From Balanoglossus misakiensis (lineage: Eukaryota > Hemichordata): 64,000 nucleotides of DNA. The stretch spans positions 15,500,001 through 15,564,000 of the forward strand of contig CM082578.2 of assembly GCA_040954595.2 (NCBI GenBank), written 5' to 3'. Of this stretch, positions 34,701 through 49,700 are shown piece by piece (within the stretch, counting starts at the first letter, position 1; each line of letters opens with the position of its first letter). The translations under genes and the position numbers were made by a program. The notes below the pieces were generated by a model. It did not search any database, was not told where the DNA came from, and was given only the letters and a program-made list of their open reading frames with translations.

Positions 34701-37700
34701 TCTGTTGTCATGTGTCATTACTTATTCCTGAACAGTGCATATTGAATCTCATGCAAGCACAGTCTTAACAATGACCTGTCTGTATCTTGATTCACATCTA
34801 CAGGCTGCAGGAGACCCCAGCACTTACATCGAGAGTATTGAGGAGTTGGCCAACCAGTGCAACAAGAATCTGTTGTACAAATCGCTGTTCTATTGCCAGA
34901 AGGCTTTGATGGCATTCCGTGATGGTGCTACACCTAATGAGCTGCAACCAGTCTTGCAGGTCTGTAAAATCACAGCACTGTTGGATTTTTTGCAAACTTG
35001 GATTTTCTGACCCTATAAATTAAACTTTATGTGACTGTATTTTTGTTTGTACATACTGACTATGTTCATATTTCTCAGACTGCTGAGTATATACATGTAC
35101 ATGGAGTTTTCAAACCAGAATTAGATTCACAATTTCATGACGATTAAAAAAGTTGTGCTTAAATTTAAGAGTGTTGTTTGTCAAATCTCCAGTGCATGAC
35201 ACATGTTTGACATAATAGTAAGTGGTATTGGACCAAAATCTGGTGATGGAATTTCAGAACCAACAAATAAACCCGTGAGGGTAAACAATCTTTGTGTTTT
35301 ACATCCCTTTTCAGGAAACAATGAATTTGATCACCAAGTCACAAGATCAGGAATACAAGCTCTATACCCAGAACACAGAGCCTGTCACAGCTAGAGAATC
35401 TGGGGTACCTCCAGCTCCACTGCTGTTATGCAGAACTGATAGTACCATGGTGTTCAAACCAGCACCCTTCAACCCACCTCAGAAGGTAAGCAAACATTAG
35501 TTTTGCGCAATGAAACTGTAATTATGTGTTGTGTGTCTGAATGTTGAAATCATGTGATTAAAATGTATCATGTATCAGTACCGGTAAATGCCACATCTGT
35601 CAGTGTGTGTCTCATTATCAGGAGAGAAATCTTTAGCCACTCCAAAAAATTTTTTTGTTATAATTATATCATTTATTCTTATTTTTTATTATCTTCAGGT
35701 TGCTTGGTATCGTTTGTTTGGCCGTACTGCTTCTGGAAGCAACGTCAAAGTCAGACTCAATGATTATTTCCTGCAAGGCACAGGTGATGAGGTATGTGTG
35801 GGTTACAGCTTTTACAGTGCTCTGTCTGATGCGTATGCTTCTTCATCATGAGTGACTGACTGAATGGACGAGTTAGAGAGTGAAAGTGCTTGAGTGAGTA
35901 TGACTGCATGACTGACTGACCAAAGGTATAGTCAATTTTACTGATATGTGTATATTATCCCCCCCCCCCCCCAGGTGCCATCATATGACTGTGAGTTAGC
36001 TGTGTCTGGTCTCAAACCCAACGAGAGATACGTCTTTGCTGTAGCAGCTTACACAGCAGAAGGACAGCTGATTGGTGGCAGTATTGGAGATACCAGCAAA
36101 TCCATCCTTGCGTCTCACCCGTTGCCCGTACTCATGGCCTGGGCTTTCCTCAGCCAGGTAGGGTTACCAATAGTCAACAAATCTAATTGATTTGACACAT
36201 TGAAAAGCTTCTTTAATGAACATATACACAATATATCCAAATCCTAATGAAGCATTGTGATTTATCTTCTGCCGTTTGATGTTTGTATTTGTAGGCTGCA
36301 TGTCAGGTCCAATGCTACTCCATCGCCCAGACAGCTGGTGAAGTTCTGTGGAGTCATTTTGTTGCCCCGGCACCTCCTCCAGACCATGAAATCTTCAAAG
36401 AGACAGCACAGAGAGACTTTATGTTGACGCTCAAGAAGTTAGTAGTACTTTTTGATATTGTTATCACTTTGTAATTTATATCCTATTACATATCTTGCAA
36501 AATTTGCAAAATACTGTTTTTAAATCTGAATGCGATCATTGACGATCTAGATATTGTAGCATTATACATGTAATAAGGATTTTAGTGATGCACTTGTCTG
36601 CAGATTTTTATTTCTGCTTGTGTGTGCAATTGGCACAGCTTTTCTGATTGTAAATTACACCTGACTTTGCTTTGCATTAGGTTGAACAAGCACACAGTAT
36701 CTGTATCATCCCCAGTGCTGCTCAGAATGTTCCTGGGTAGTGTCTTCATCAATGTTGATGTCAGTGCTAGAGAGGGCGCACTCTTCAGTGATAAGCTGTG
36801 TGATCAGGGACCTTACTATCCAGGCCAGGTAAGTGTCACTGTAATAGAGATGGATAGTTTCAAGCTTTCATGAATGGCAACAACCAAATAACCCTATACC
36901 CATCTCTCCTCCTCAACTATCCAGATGGGTCGTCTTGGTCAATGCGAAAGGATGCTGGTTGCCATAGAGTTAGCTGGTTGGTTGAATGAATCCAACATGG
37001 CATTACAAGCTGTGGTACAGTGCTATGGTTTGCTGGCTCCTATGCTGCATTTCAAGATTCCGTCCATTCCCGTCTTACAGGTAAGGCACGCAAGAGTTGA
37101 AGTGGGTTTTTTTCACTCACAGAGTGCATTAAAGAAGTATTTGGTCTTCTACAGTGTGTATCTAATTCCCTGGCTGTCATTGCATACGTAGTACACCTAA
37201 ATCCCTCACATAGTTCCTCACGTTTTGATTGGTTGACTCGCCAGGTGTTGATGAGATGTCAGGCGGTCTTGCAAGAAGTTCCCATCAGCCTCCGCATTCG
37301 ACGCCAAGTCTCCATCAACGACAGCATACATCACATGATCGCTACAATTACATACTATCTGACCAAAGTGCTGAGAACAACATGGAGACAACGAGGCTTG
37401 GCGAACAACGTCATTGACGGTGGAAAGAAAATGCTGAAAGAAGCAGTCAAGGTAAGTCAGGCTTCTGAATTAACTCTTCCACTGCAGGCGCATGTTCATA
37501 TAAACTTTTCCCTTTGTGGTTGACAATGTTTACTTGTTTATACTTAGTCTATCAGATTAAGTTAACAACGGAATATATTAACATTTATTTATAAACATGT
37601 TGCCGATACATATAGTGGTAAGTAGCTGTACACTTGTACATTTAAGTATGTAGTATATAATTCCACACTTGAAGCCTAAAATACTTAAGTAATCATTTAT

Positions 37701-40700
37701 TGACAGGAAAAGGAAGGCCAGAACAAAGAAGGAGGGGCAATAGACACTGTGGATAGTTTAGAAGGTGCGCAAGGCACTGTGGGGACTGGAAACGTACACA
37801 CCAAGAAGAAGAAAATCAGAAGACCAGGTCAGATGACGTACAATGTTGAGGGACCGCAGAATGAGGAACTGAGGGCTCTGGAAGCCCATATGTTGAAATT
37901 ATCCAAGATGGGTATGTCTTTATGCTGCTGTATTTCATAACTGTGTCTTTGTTCAATTAGTTCAATTAGATTTTGAAGGTAAATATGATGTGCTCAACAC
38001 TTTGTCAAATATTGTCATTCAGCATTATGTTAATGGTGGTCCCTGTGCTATTCAACCACTAATCCTACTTTTTAAAGTTATCAACACCATTCTATATTTA
38101 GTCCATAAAATTGACATACATATGTAAAGTGGTTTGTTCACAGTGATCTTCATCTTTTATTTTCAGCTCAAAGTTCGGATGAGTTGACAGGGTCTGAAGA
38201 TCCTAATCTGTTGCATGCATATATCGCAGCCTTGCCAAGTAGGCATGCATATAAGGAAGGTAAATGTTCCACAAACTCACATTCACAGTACAATGTTTTC
38301 CTCAAAAGAGCTCATACAGAAATTTGAGAAAATGAGATTTCTGTATGTTTTTATCTGAATTAATACAGCTTACAAGTACATGCAACATGTGCATCAGTGT
38401 ATAATAACGCAAACCTTTCCCTTGCCAGTTATCAAGTTCAAACGCCGTACCAGATTCTTAGAGTTCTTGGTGCTCGTGGTGCAGAAAGCTTTGAGTGAAT
38501 CACAATGGGATGTGGCTATAGATTGGTGTGAAGAAACCATGGACTGGTTGCACAAGTAAGTCAAGCCAGCCAGCCAAACAGCCAGCTCTTTAGTGTACGC
38601 TGTGATTCCTGTACATGTATTATGAAAACATGTGCACTGTCATTTTTACAGTATTGAATTTTTTCTGTCTAAATTTTTCAAGACTGTATACCACAGGGAA
38701 CTCTACATGAACTGACCACTATCACTGCTTTTTGTCTCCTAATTTATCAATCAGACGGAATGAAACTCTGTCGGCTGTCAAGGCTACTTTATCCAAGCAG
38801 CCTGGAGCAGTCACAGTGTCAGGTGATGATCCAAAGAAATTTGCTGCAGCAGTAGTCGAGTACAACAAGGTCAGTTTGACATCTTCTAAAGTCTAGGTGA
38901 CATTTTGAATTATTGCATCAGTATATAATTGTTAAATTTTACTCAACTTTCAGAAATACTTGTGTCTATCATGCTTTGATCGAAATTGATCCTTGAGTTT
39001 TGTGTTTTCGTCTTCTGTTCAGAATAAACCCCAGGAGAAGTCCCCTGAACAGAAATCTCCTAGGAAAAAGAAAAGAAAGTACTATCTACTGGTCAACAAA
39101 TCCGATTGTAAACTCCCAGATGCTGAGAGAATGAAACAAGAAGACAAAGAAGAAAGGGTGAGAACAAACTGCATGACATTATTCAAATTTCAGCGATCAT
39201 TCATCATCATGTTTTTAATATAAAAGAGAACTTATTGAGTCTTAGAGACTGTTTCGGCTTGTCACATATGTTCAACTTCAACTTCGCGCAGAATTACTGT
39301 GTGTAAATACTGACTGTTTTGTTTTGTACATAGGCTGTTGATGTGTTGGATGCCATATTGCCTGATTACTGGCACACCTATCACAGACGAAAGAGATTGA
39401 GGAAAATCTGTACTGATGAGTTGCCATGGAGATGTCAGGTAAATAGAGTGTAAATGGCAGTGTCCAATTAAAAGACGATTTTAAAAATCAATGGGGCACA
39501 CTCTTCTCTTTTTATTGCTCCATGTACTACATACATGTACTCACTAACTATACTTACCATTTATCATCACAGATGAATATTCTACAAGGTCTGTGTCATT
39601 TTGCCCAATTTCTCAACAAGATAGAACTCCGGGAAAAGTTCATGCATGGGTCAGCCACAGATATTTTCAGGTTAGCAGATTTAGTCACTTCATGAACATT
39701 TACTCTTACTTTTTCTTTTATATCACATGGGCATGTCTTAGCCAATCCTGAGTACTGATTATGTGTGAGGTTTGCATGATCAATATTTTCATTTGTTTGA
39801 CAAGCAGTGTAATTACCGCAACTCACTATTTTTCTCAATTTATTTTTCAGATCCTCGTACTTGGACCATGAGTGGTTTGTCTTCGAGACAGCTGGCACGC
39901 TGGTTGTTGGATGGGAGGGTGGTCCCTCAAGACAGGCTACCAGGGGGGATTACAGACCCCCGACCCACTCTGACCTTGTTATGGATCCCCTCCAACAGAT
40001 GGACTTCACTGAATCAGAGAAGGGGGGCTACAACACAGCCATTGATATAGCTGCAGCTGCTGCTATTGGTATGTGCAGTACAATGTTGAAGTGTAGAGAG
40101 TGGTTTTGCTATATGGCTGGGGACATTGGCAAATGTCGCATTACATTTACCTGGGTACCACCCTTACTGGGAGGGCTGTGTTTGAACCATTGGCGGCGTA
40201 CATGTATGGGGTTTCTGTGAGCAAAACATCAGATTACCTGAGAATACTGAGCAATACACTGACATTCACTTCTTACCTATAATTTTGAATTGTCTGTAAG
40301 CTAGACATTCCTTTGTGTGCATCAAATATTCACTAATTCAAGGCATTCATGTTTGACAGTTTCTTAATGTGTGTTGATTGTGTTTAATCACTGCAGGAAA
40401 TGCCCCTCCACCCATTCCTCCCCCACCAGAGGACAAGGATGACGACACTCCCAGGACCTATCGATCGGACGATAGTGGGGACAAAGGTGCCAAGACTGCA
40501 ACACAAGCTGCGTCAGAGTTTGAGTCGATCTCTGTCAAGACAGCCATGCAGGAGCTTCAGAAGACGTTTGACTTCTTCCAGAAAGCAGTGGTAGGTGTAG
40601 CCAAGTGGTTGGAGAAGTCATGGCAGTACAGAAGTCAGTGTCTGTATCAGTGGATTGGAGTGGGTCAGAACTTTTAGTGGTGTGCTGGACCACTTTATTT

Positions 40701-43700
40701 GAAATCGAAAACACACAAAATGTCATGTTTGCATGTCTTTTGCACATGGAAGTTTTCATTACATCTGTGTGGCATACTGTTTGACATACATGTATAAAAC
40801 TTAAAAGTACACCAACTTTAATTACACTTTTTCAGCTAGCTTGGAATGTCTACTTGCAACACTGATGTGAGACTTTTTCCTGGTAGTATTGGGCGTACCT
40901 TTACTGTATCATTTCATGGTTACAAAATCACAGGAAGACAATCATATACAACATGATATCCATGCACAACGACTAACAACATTCAATTTCCAACAGGTAC
41001 TTGCACATCGTGGACATCACTGGACCTTGTTACAGAACGCATGTCGGTCACTGTGGAACTGCGCTCACACTGCACTTCTGCGGGCTTTTGCCAGCAGCAC
41101 TGGCAGTGGGTCTGGTGTTGTCACCACGGATCAGTTGAGACAGATTGTATGGCAGCCTTTCTACATTGCCTCAGATTGCCTGCTGGATATGATGGTCTAC
41201 CTTCAGAATGAAGAGGAGAAAAGGGCAAAGGTGAGTAGTTTCTCTGATACAGAAGAATCTCACACACCCAAGCACCTGTGGTCAGATTTCTTACACGAGT
41301 TGGGGAGGTGAGTGTGAGAAATCTTGGATAACGTTCTGGGAAACATTGACTATTGTAATGGTATACATGATTAACACATCATGGCAATAGACATTGCTTG
41401 TCCATTTGTGGATTGACTTTGATCTAGATAAAAACCACCATTAGTGTACAGTAGGCAGCAGTAATGTAGATTGAGATTTGAATATTAACATGAGCTCACC
41501 TGTGTGTACTTCAGAAGAGGAAGAAACCTCAGGTCAAAGTGAACACCTGGATGGGATCAGTTACAGATGAGAAAGGAGGCGCCAGTCTCAAGTTTGAAGA
41601 ACCGCTTGATGACATCACTTCCATTGATGCACGCTGGATCAGACGTATGGTGATGAGAACCATTGAGATTCTCTATTATGAACAACGATGGGAGAAGGTG
41701 GCTGAGATGGCCATGAGATTCAATGTCATCACACTGTGAGTATATCCAGTTCAGTGAATCTCATCATTCGGTGGTTTTCCATTGTTGTATAAAAAGTCTG
41801 GCATCAATATTTCGGTGATAACACCAACCGTAAGGTGTTACTCTTACCAAGATCATGGTAGCACAACCCCATCTTCTGCACTCCTACCCCACTATCACAA
41901 AAAATAAAGAACAACATTATACCACCTTGTAATGTGATTATCATAACTAATTGATTTGATTTCTCATGGTTTCAGTGAGAGATATTCCCAACAAGTGAGT
42001 CCACTTCTGGTACAGGCACAGAGGAAACTCATCAATCGAGTGGATGCCTATGGAGGTCCACCCCCACCACAACCTCACTTCAAGAGGGCTTCAGAGGAGG
42101 CTGGTGGCATCGCCATCACAGCCAAGAATTACCAGGAAGTCCTGCTGAGAGTGGAGGCTGATCCTGGAAACTATAAACCCATTGATCCCGGTGGACATAT
42201 TGATCCGGAGGGCCATGATGTCTACTTGGGTGAGTTAGTCAGATTATGATTCTCGTGACTTTTCACAAAAGTTCAGCTGTGCATAACACATTTGCAGCAA
42301 AGCCAACCTGAAGGCACATTCCTCTTGATTCATGATGTGGCTTATACATTGTTATTATCATAATTATTATAAATGTAAAAAATAAATGTTCGAAGACAAG
42401 ATTAAATTTTGGTGAATCCTTTGTAAATTTCAGGACCAGCTGATGCATACAAACTAGTGTGTGTGCCTCTGGACGTGACTGACAGTTTGACCACCTTCCG
42501 AGATGCACTGGATGTGTCTCATTACATAGCCAGGGCATTGCAGCACAGTCGGAAACTCATGGTGTTGTACTTGGCTGGGCAGCAAAATGGTAAGTTGCAA
42601 AGGGATTTGGTGATGGTGTAATCATGTCTAAGGGTAAACCCTACTGATGACACAAGAGTTATAGAAAAGACTGTAGATGTGTTTTTTGGTAAAATGTTCA
42701 AATATTTGGTTGTGTGCATTGACTTTTCTTAGGCATTTTGAAATGCTGAGTGTTATTGTACTGGTAGCACTAACACTTGCAAACTCAGTATTTGAACATA
42801 GAACAAGAGACTACATGCAGTTGATACACAGAATGAAAAGTCCTGCATGAAAAGTGAAGAGTTATAGCTATAGGTACTGGCCATTAAATAATAGATCTTC
42901 CATGATTCTCGTGACTTTTCACACAAACTCCAAACACTTGGAAGAAGACTTAGTTTGACTGAATGGTGCTGTTCTTTTCAGCTACACGAAGTCCAAGTCG
43001 CATGAGTACCTACAGCCACGTAGAATTCGCCGACAGTGAGGGCAATCCACAAGGACCAGCACCGCCTGATATGATGAAAGATGAGTTCAAATCCATTGCT
43101 GACGTACAGAGTGCGTCCTTACCCAAGTCACAACTTGGTGTGGTCATTGCGTCCTACGATAAAACCATAGAGATGTTACTGGCCAGGAACTACCGAGGCC
43201 TGGCGTCACAGTCGATGCATGAATTGGGAAATATACACTACCATTCTGGAAATATCAGGTATGTTGTTTTGTGTACATGTATACTTATATTTACTAGTGA
43301 TTTTGTGGCGATAGGGATACTGGTTTTTGTAGACTCTATAATACACGGTACAGTGTATGTGGTTTGCAAGCTTCAACATCGTTTTCAAGGAAATCAAATC
43401 CATTCCCCTTTTTGCTTGATTTCTTAGGGGTGCCTACAAGTGGTGGGCTGAGGCACTGGATCTGATCCTGAACACCCGAGACACACTTCACACTTGGAGA
43501 GACCTTCTGTCCAAGAAGGCATCAGACCAAGACGACAGCGCCAAGTTATTGGAAAGATGTGGTCTGTGGGGATGTGTGCTGGCTGGAATACTCACAGCAA
43601 AGATTGCTCAGTACGTATAATGAAATTTAACCCTTCCACCCCCAGTTTCCTTCTTTAGAGGTCCAACCTTACCATAGAATAATGGATTTGGACTGGAGCA

Positions 43701-46700
43701 TAATGGTGAAAAGGGTAATGGGGACCATGGATGATTGACGGACTGTGGATTGTATAAGAGCCTCTATACATCCATGGATATGGACACATGTTTTCAATTT
43801 ATTTTATTTTTTAACAATAACTTTATTTTTCTGAGAACTAAGCTCAAAATATTAACTGGGAATTGTGGTGTTCTGTGTTGTAGATATATCCTGACATCAG
43901 ATCTTGGTCTGAGAATGGAAAGCTGTTTCCTATCCGCTGTGTTGTTCAAAGCCCTGTTCCGCACCACCTTACCGCATCCCACAGCAGACAGAGACTATGC
44001 ATTGTATGAAGTAGGGGAAGGCTGCGAAGTGCAGTATCTGCTGCCAGGAATTGATCTTCTGTCGGATAGATTCCGATGTGATGGCAGAACTCTAGTGGCT
44101 TGTCTGAGATGGGTGACAGAGGAATTGTCAAGAGGCAGACATAATTTGATGGTGAGCTCCATTTTATCCATCATACAAGAAGTTTTCATTAACACAGTTG
44201 TTTATTTTCATCTTGCTCAGTTCCACCGCTTTTCTGTGTGTGGATCCAACCACAGTCTCTCAAGAAAGGGACTGTGATCCATATTCCTTGTCACATTCAT
44301 TAACATTTACAGTATCTGAACATTTGCTTTTCCCAGGTCTTACCATTGTTGACCTTGTACCAGTATTTCACAACATTTGTATGCAGAGACTTGCAGCGAG
44401 CTGTAGATGGACGCATTCTCAAGGTAATAAGAATTTTTGTGTGTAATATAAGTAAATGGGTTCTCAGTAAACCAAAATACTAGTACTAAAATACATGTAC
44501 ACATGATGCTTAATGAAGAATGCCATGTTTTAAATAAATCACATAGTAGTTAGTACTGCTGTGAATTCAATGTCATTTCCATTTTCAATCTTTTATAAAT
44601 ATTCTCGATTTTGCAATGATATGTATACAATTATGTTGTCTGTCACTGCGCAGGTGAAGATTCTGACAGACTTGGGATTGTTTAGTGAGGCCATCACAAC
44701 ATTGTTGCGCTTACTGCATGGGGAAAGACTTCCTCAGACTGCAGATAGTAACTTCAGACAGGTGGAATCAAGAATGGTGAGTTTGGCAGTTAATGACATT
44801 ATTGTTCTCTTTGGCCCTTTTTTTCACTATAGTCATAAAGTATCCAATCCTCACAGTATAACCAGATGTATGTTTTACAATGTATGTGTAAGATTGATTT
44901 TTTCTTCTGTGTTTACTGTGACAGACTTCACATCAGTTCAACACGAGCAAACCACTCTTGGAACCCATCAACCTCAAGGTGAGAGAGCACTGTCATTGAC
45001 ATGATGCAGAATCATTTGGTCAAAACTTCGCCCATGATGTCCATATTCATGTCAAAGATTGTTCAACTTCAAGTGTTGATGTATTGATCAAAATGCTATC
45101 TTCTAAAATAGTTAAAACTTACATAAGGTTGCTTTTCTAATCTTTTGACAGATACTAGAAATGTTGTTAGAGAAACGTTTGTCACCCGGTCTGGCTACCT
45201 TATTTGGTGCCCATCTGACCTGCCATCTGTCACTGGTACAGTCACACCTTCTGACAGCCATTGCTGATACTATAGCTGTCATGCCAGAGTTTGAAGAAGA
45301 GGAAGAAACGTATGTATGCCTGTTTTGCTTTAAACAGTCTGTGAAATTCAACATTTTCATTGTCATCTGTCACCAGTGAAGAAATGAGTAATTTAAAAAA
45401 AAAATATAATGGCATTTGGGTAATGAACTGTTGCAAGATCAGAATCCTTGCAATCACTTTGAATTCAATTTCAAGAATCTAACATGCATGCAGGACAACT
45501 TGAGATTTGTCTTTGTGCATCTAAAAGTTTTTTTATTAAAATTTGGCAATTGATGTGTCCAGTCCACCAGAACCCACTCGCAAGATGAGCACCAGTACCT
45601 TCAAATCCACCAAACCACCACCTTCCACAACTTCCAAGAGAGCCGTTCCTAAGACAGTGGACGAAGCACTGGGTAAGTACAAATGTACATGATATGCTCA
45701 CATTATACACTTTCTCTGTCACACATGTACGCACCCGGACTCGGAATACAACAACGCATTATACGATTGGACACCATGGGTTACGGCAATGGGTGTACAA
45801 TAATATAATACATCTATCTCCATGTTATTTCAGCTACAGAAACAGCAGGCTCTGATGACAGTGCCAGTGAGACTGAAGACACAATACGTGTCTTCACCGG
45901 AGGAAACACACCACCAACACTTGAAAGAATCAAGGTACATACACAGATTCTTGTGTGTGCATTATTTTATGTGCTGTTGATCGTGACTTATAACTGCCAC
46001 AGAGACAGCAGAAGCAAGACTTGTACATGTACTGTCTATATCTCTGTCTACATGTATGAGCAATGGGAAATATGACATATACTATTTTCTTTTACTTGAC
46101 AGGGTATCTTGTTGAGATCATCTGAGCAATCACTTACCAGTCTGTGTGAAACCATCACAGATCAAGGTAATGTTTCTGAGAATTTCTCAAAATGCTGGCA
46201 TTGTCATTCCTTCTCAAAATGATTTTTTTTTCAACATCTGTAGAATGTATAAGGGCATTTCTTGAACAAAGTTAATAACCATAGCAACAGGTTGCTGGCC
46301 ATGCAAGCAATATAAGTCAGGCTTTGTATGAAACCAGAATAGCTAGATTGTAACTTTTGTGCCATTCAACACAGTGGGCCATGTGTTGTTTGTCATGTGT
46401 CTCATGATAATGGCCTCTCATAAACTGCCCAGCCATGCAAACCTCAGATCTCACGTTGTCTCGTGGAGTTCAGAAAATGGTCTATTGATTGCTCTATTGT
46501 TACTCACAGGTGGCGATTACCTGGCAGCCTCGGAGCTGGAATTGGTTGTGCTGTGTAAGCTTGAGATAGCAAACATCGCCAGGCAGCGTCACCTTTCTAA
46601 GACCAGCGCTGATGTGGTTATCTCTGCCATGAAGTTGATCCAAGGTGCCAGGGTCTTTGAAGAAGCAAGAGAGTCAGAGGCAAAACACAGGTATATATTA

Positions 46701-49700
46701 TATGCTGCCTGCTGTGATTTGCAACTATTAGTTTAGTTGTTGTCTGGAAATGTTAGTCTGGAGAACTTCTATACTTCTAGTTGATGAGTCAAATAACTTG
46801 TTGCATTATGATGAATGTCAAAACTTCTAATTCTATATTATTCTACTATAGTATTACCAGTTCACAGGCTCTTGAAATCAAAAGCAAGCATGATGATTCT
46901 ACTGCCCAGTGAGCCTTAACTAGTAGTGCAACACCTCCAACCTTTTACCAGAAAAACTCATTCTGTTGTTCCTTTTTAACTCTCTGGGACAGAAAGCCCA
47001 CAACATGGTAAACCACAAGATCTTAAACTTTCAATTCTCAATGTTTTTATAAATAACGCGTGGATATTCCTGTCGTAAATATTGCAGGCCTTCGTCTATG
47101 CGTGGTGCTCGCAGCAGACCAGAGCAGGACCTAGTGACCATCACACAACCCAACAAATCAAGCCAGTACCAATATCAGAACTTCCAGAGCCGTTCCCGGC
47201 TGGACGCACGATTGTGGCTGGACTGCCGTCTGGCGCTGGTCAAAGGGCTCATGGGAGAGATCAGAGGAATGGGACAGATTGGAGGTGAGTGGAAAAAGGA
47301 GAATATGGTGTTCTAACAGATGATGCATCCTTCATTTGTCTAGAAAATGGATGGTGTGTATTTCTATGCAAGGCCATCTGCATGTTGTACCTTCATGTGC
47401 CAGTATGTCTGTAATTGATCTTGTGAATTTATGACACAGTGCATAATGAAAATGTCGACATGAAAAGGAACCGGCTGTCTTTCTATCTTGTGCAAATCCC
47501 AGATGACCTGCATTAATAGCAGGAGTGCTTTTTGTACAGCTGTTCATTATACTGGATGAATTGTTTCAGTCAGGCCCAATTCTTCTCCCAGCTAGCACTC
47601 AATCAGGATGACCATCATCTGTTGCATCAAAATTCCTCTTTCAAGTGCACTTTTCTACACCATTCATGTCAATCGTGCGCCGGCTGTTTCATTTGTTCCA
47701 ACACCATTCATTGTTATTTCCAGGAAGCTACATACTATGGAAGGTTCAGTGAGTGATATGAGTATCATTAGCAGAATTTGAAAATACAACTCATGCGTGC
47801 CTCACTGAAAACACAGCGATCAATCTTTTTGCTGATCAAGGTCAATGCATCATTGGCTGATCTTGGTTCATGTAACAGCTGGACTATAGTTCTACCCTTG
47901 AACGATTCTGAAAAAGTTGATGCCATGATGGATTATAGATCAGACCTATATGAATTCCGGGATTAAAATAATGATCAATGGGAAAAGTACAAATCAGGGA
48001 TGAATGACAGTGTTTAAATCAGGGCACAATCCATTCATTCTGATAGTGATTTTGGAAAATCTTGTGCCATAGTTAGAACAATTTGCCATGTATAACAAAC
48101 TGTTTTGTCAGTTATACATATTTTCGTTTTAACTGAAGGGAAAATAAAGCTGAGCAGACCCAGCTACCCTGTGAACTCAACTATTTTCACAAAACAGGGG
48201 CATACGCCACTTAAAATTCCATTGGTACAACTATTGATTGAAGGGAATTTAAGACAAAGCACTTTTGTAAAATTTTAGTCATCTGTAAATAATATTTGCA
48301 CAGCGGGTATTAAATAAGTCCGTCTTTCTGTATTTACATGAATTGGTAACATCCTGTAAATTGTATAAAGAACATGAGAATGTCAAAGTGTAGATTTTTA
48401 AGAAAGGAAGAAAATGGTAAAGGGTATTGAAAGATCCATGGCTATTACAACAATAACTTTTTGGGCCGGGTTTCAATTGAGGCCTAGCACTTTTTGAGGT
48501 TCCACATGTGCATAGCGTGGGTGAGTGTTAGAAATAAAAAGTAGGGTATATGGATTTAATAACCAACAGAGAGATTGAATATGCACAGCAGAAATATTAC
48601 TACATGTACAATGATTCTTTCCCTGTAGTATGGTTTTGGTCAATGAATATCACACACTTTCAATTTAGTTGATCTTTGTGGAGGGGTGTGTCCAAGTGTG
48701 TTCAAATTCAGTTGCATTTGTTGTGTATGACTGAGTATAATCATCCACAACCCCTAAGTTGGAAGGTTTCTGTGTGAAATACATAAGCTAATGATGTTGT
48801 CTTAATTTCTTTGAACAGGCAAAGAGAATGACCTGGATCTACCCGACTCGCGCCAGTATTGTGTGGAGGGACTGGCCGAAGCAGAGGCTTGTGGGGACAT
48901 AGAAATACAGGCAGAGTTCTTGCTGTTGGGTGCCATGATTGATTTGCATGAAGGTCGTAGTTTAGATGACGTCAAGCAGGTGTTACAGGTGAGAAACAGA
49001 TACAGCAGCCACAGACTGGAAGACTGGTGTGAATGTCAGTTATTGGTGATGGAGATGTTTCAACATCTGTACCTTATCTTGTGTAGGCCTATAAGTCTGG
49101 TCTCCATACCCAGTGTGTTTTAGATAGACACACACACAAGGATCTGGATACGTAGTCAACTCTCTTCCATTTTGAAGATCTGCATGTCAATAGAACTCAA
49201 AATGCATTGTTGGGGCAACGAGGTCACCACATGCTCTTGACTCTGACGTTGTTCAAGTCAATCACCCAACACGACACACTACTGGGAACTGGGGTAAAAG
49301 GGTCTAAATTAATCCAAGTAATCTAAGTATTAACACAAAGAAGTGTTTATAGTTTTACAGAAACAAATTATATAATTTTACTATCTATTTGCATTTTTTC
49401 TCACGAGAGCTTTATATGTGCTTCATTTATTCCAAATGAGTTTGACTCAGCCGTTACTTTGTTCAATGCAAATATCCACATCTGGCTGTCAGTGATCTTC
49501 TATGCACAGTAATAATATGTAACATATCATAATTTACATTTGGAATCCATGAAGTAAAATTTTATGGGAATGTCAGCTTGTACCATATAAATGTGAAAAA
49601 TGTCGATCAGTCTGTGATATGTCTGCTAGGGATAAGTGGTGATAACCTCCTCAAATAAAATGAGTCAGTTTATTTCTGATGTAGAAAACATGTCTGTACA

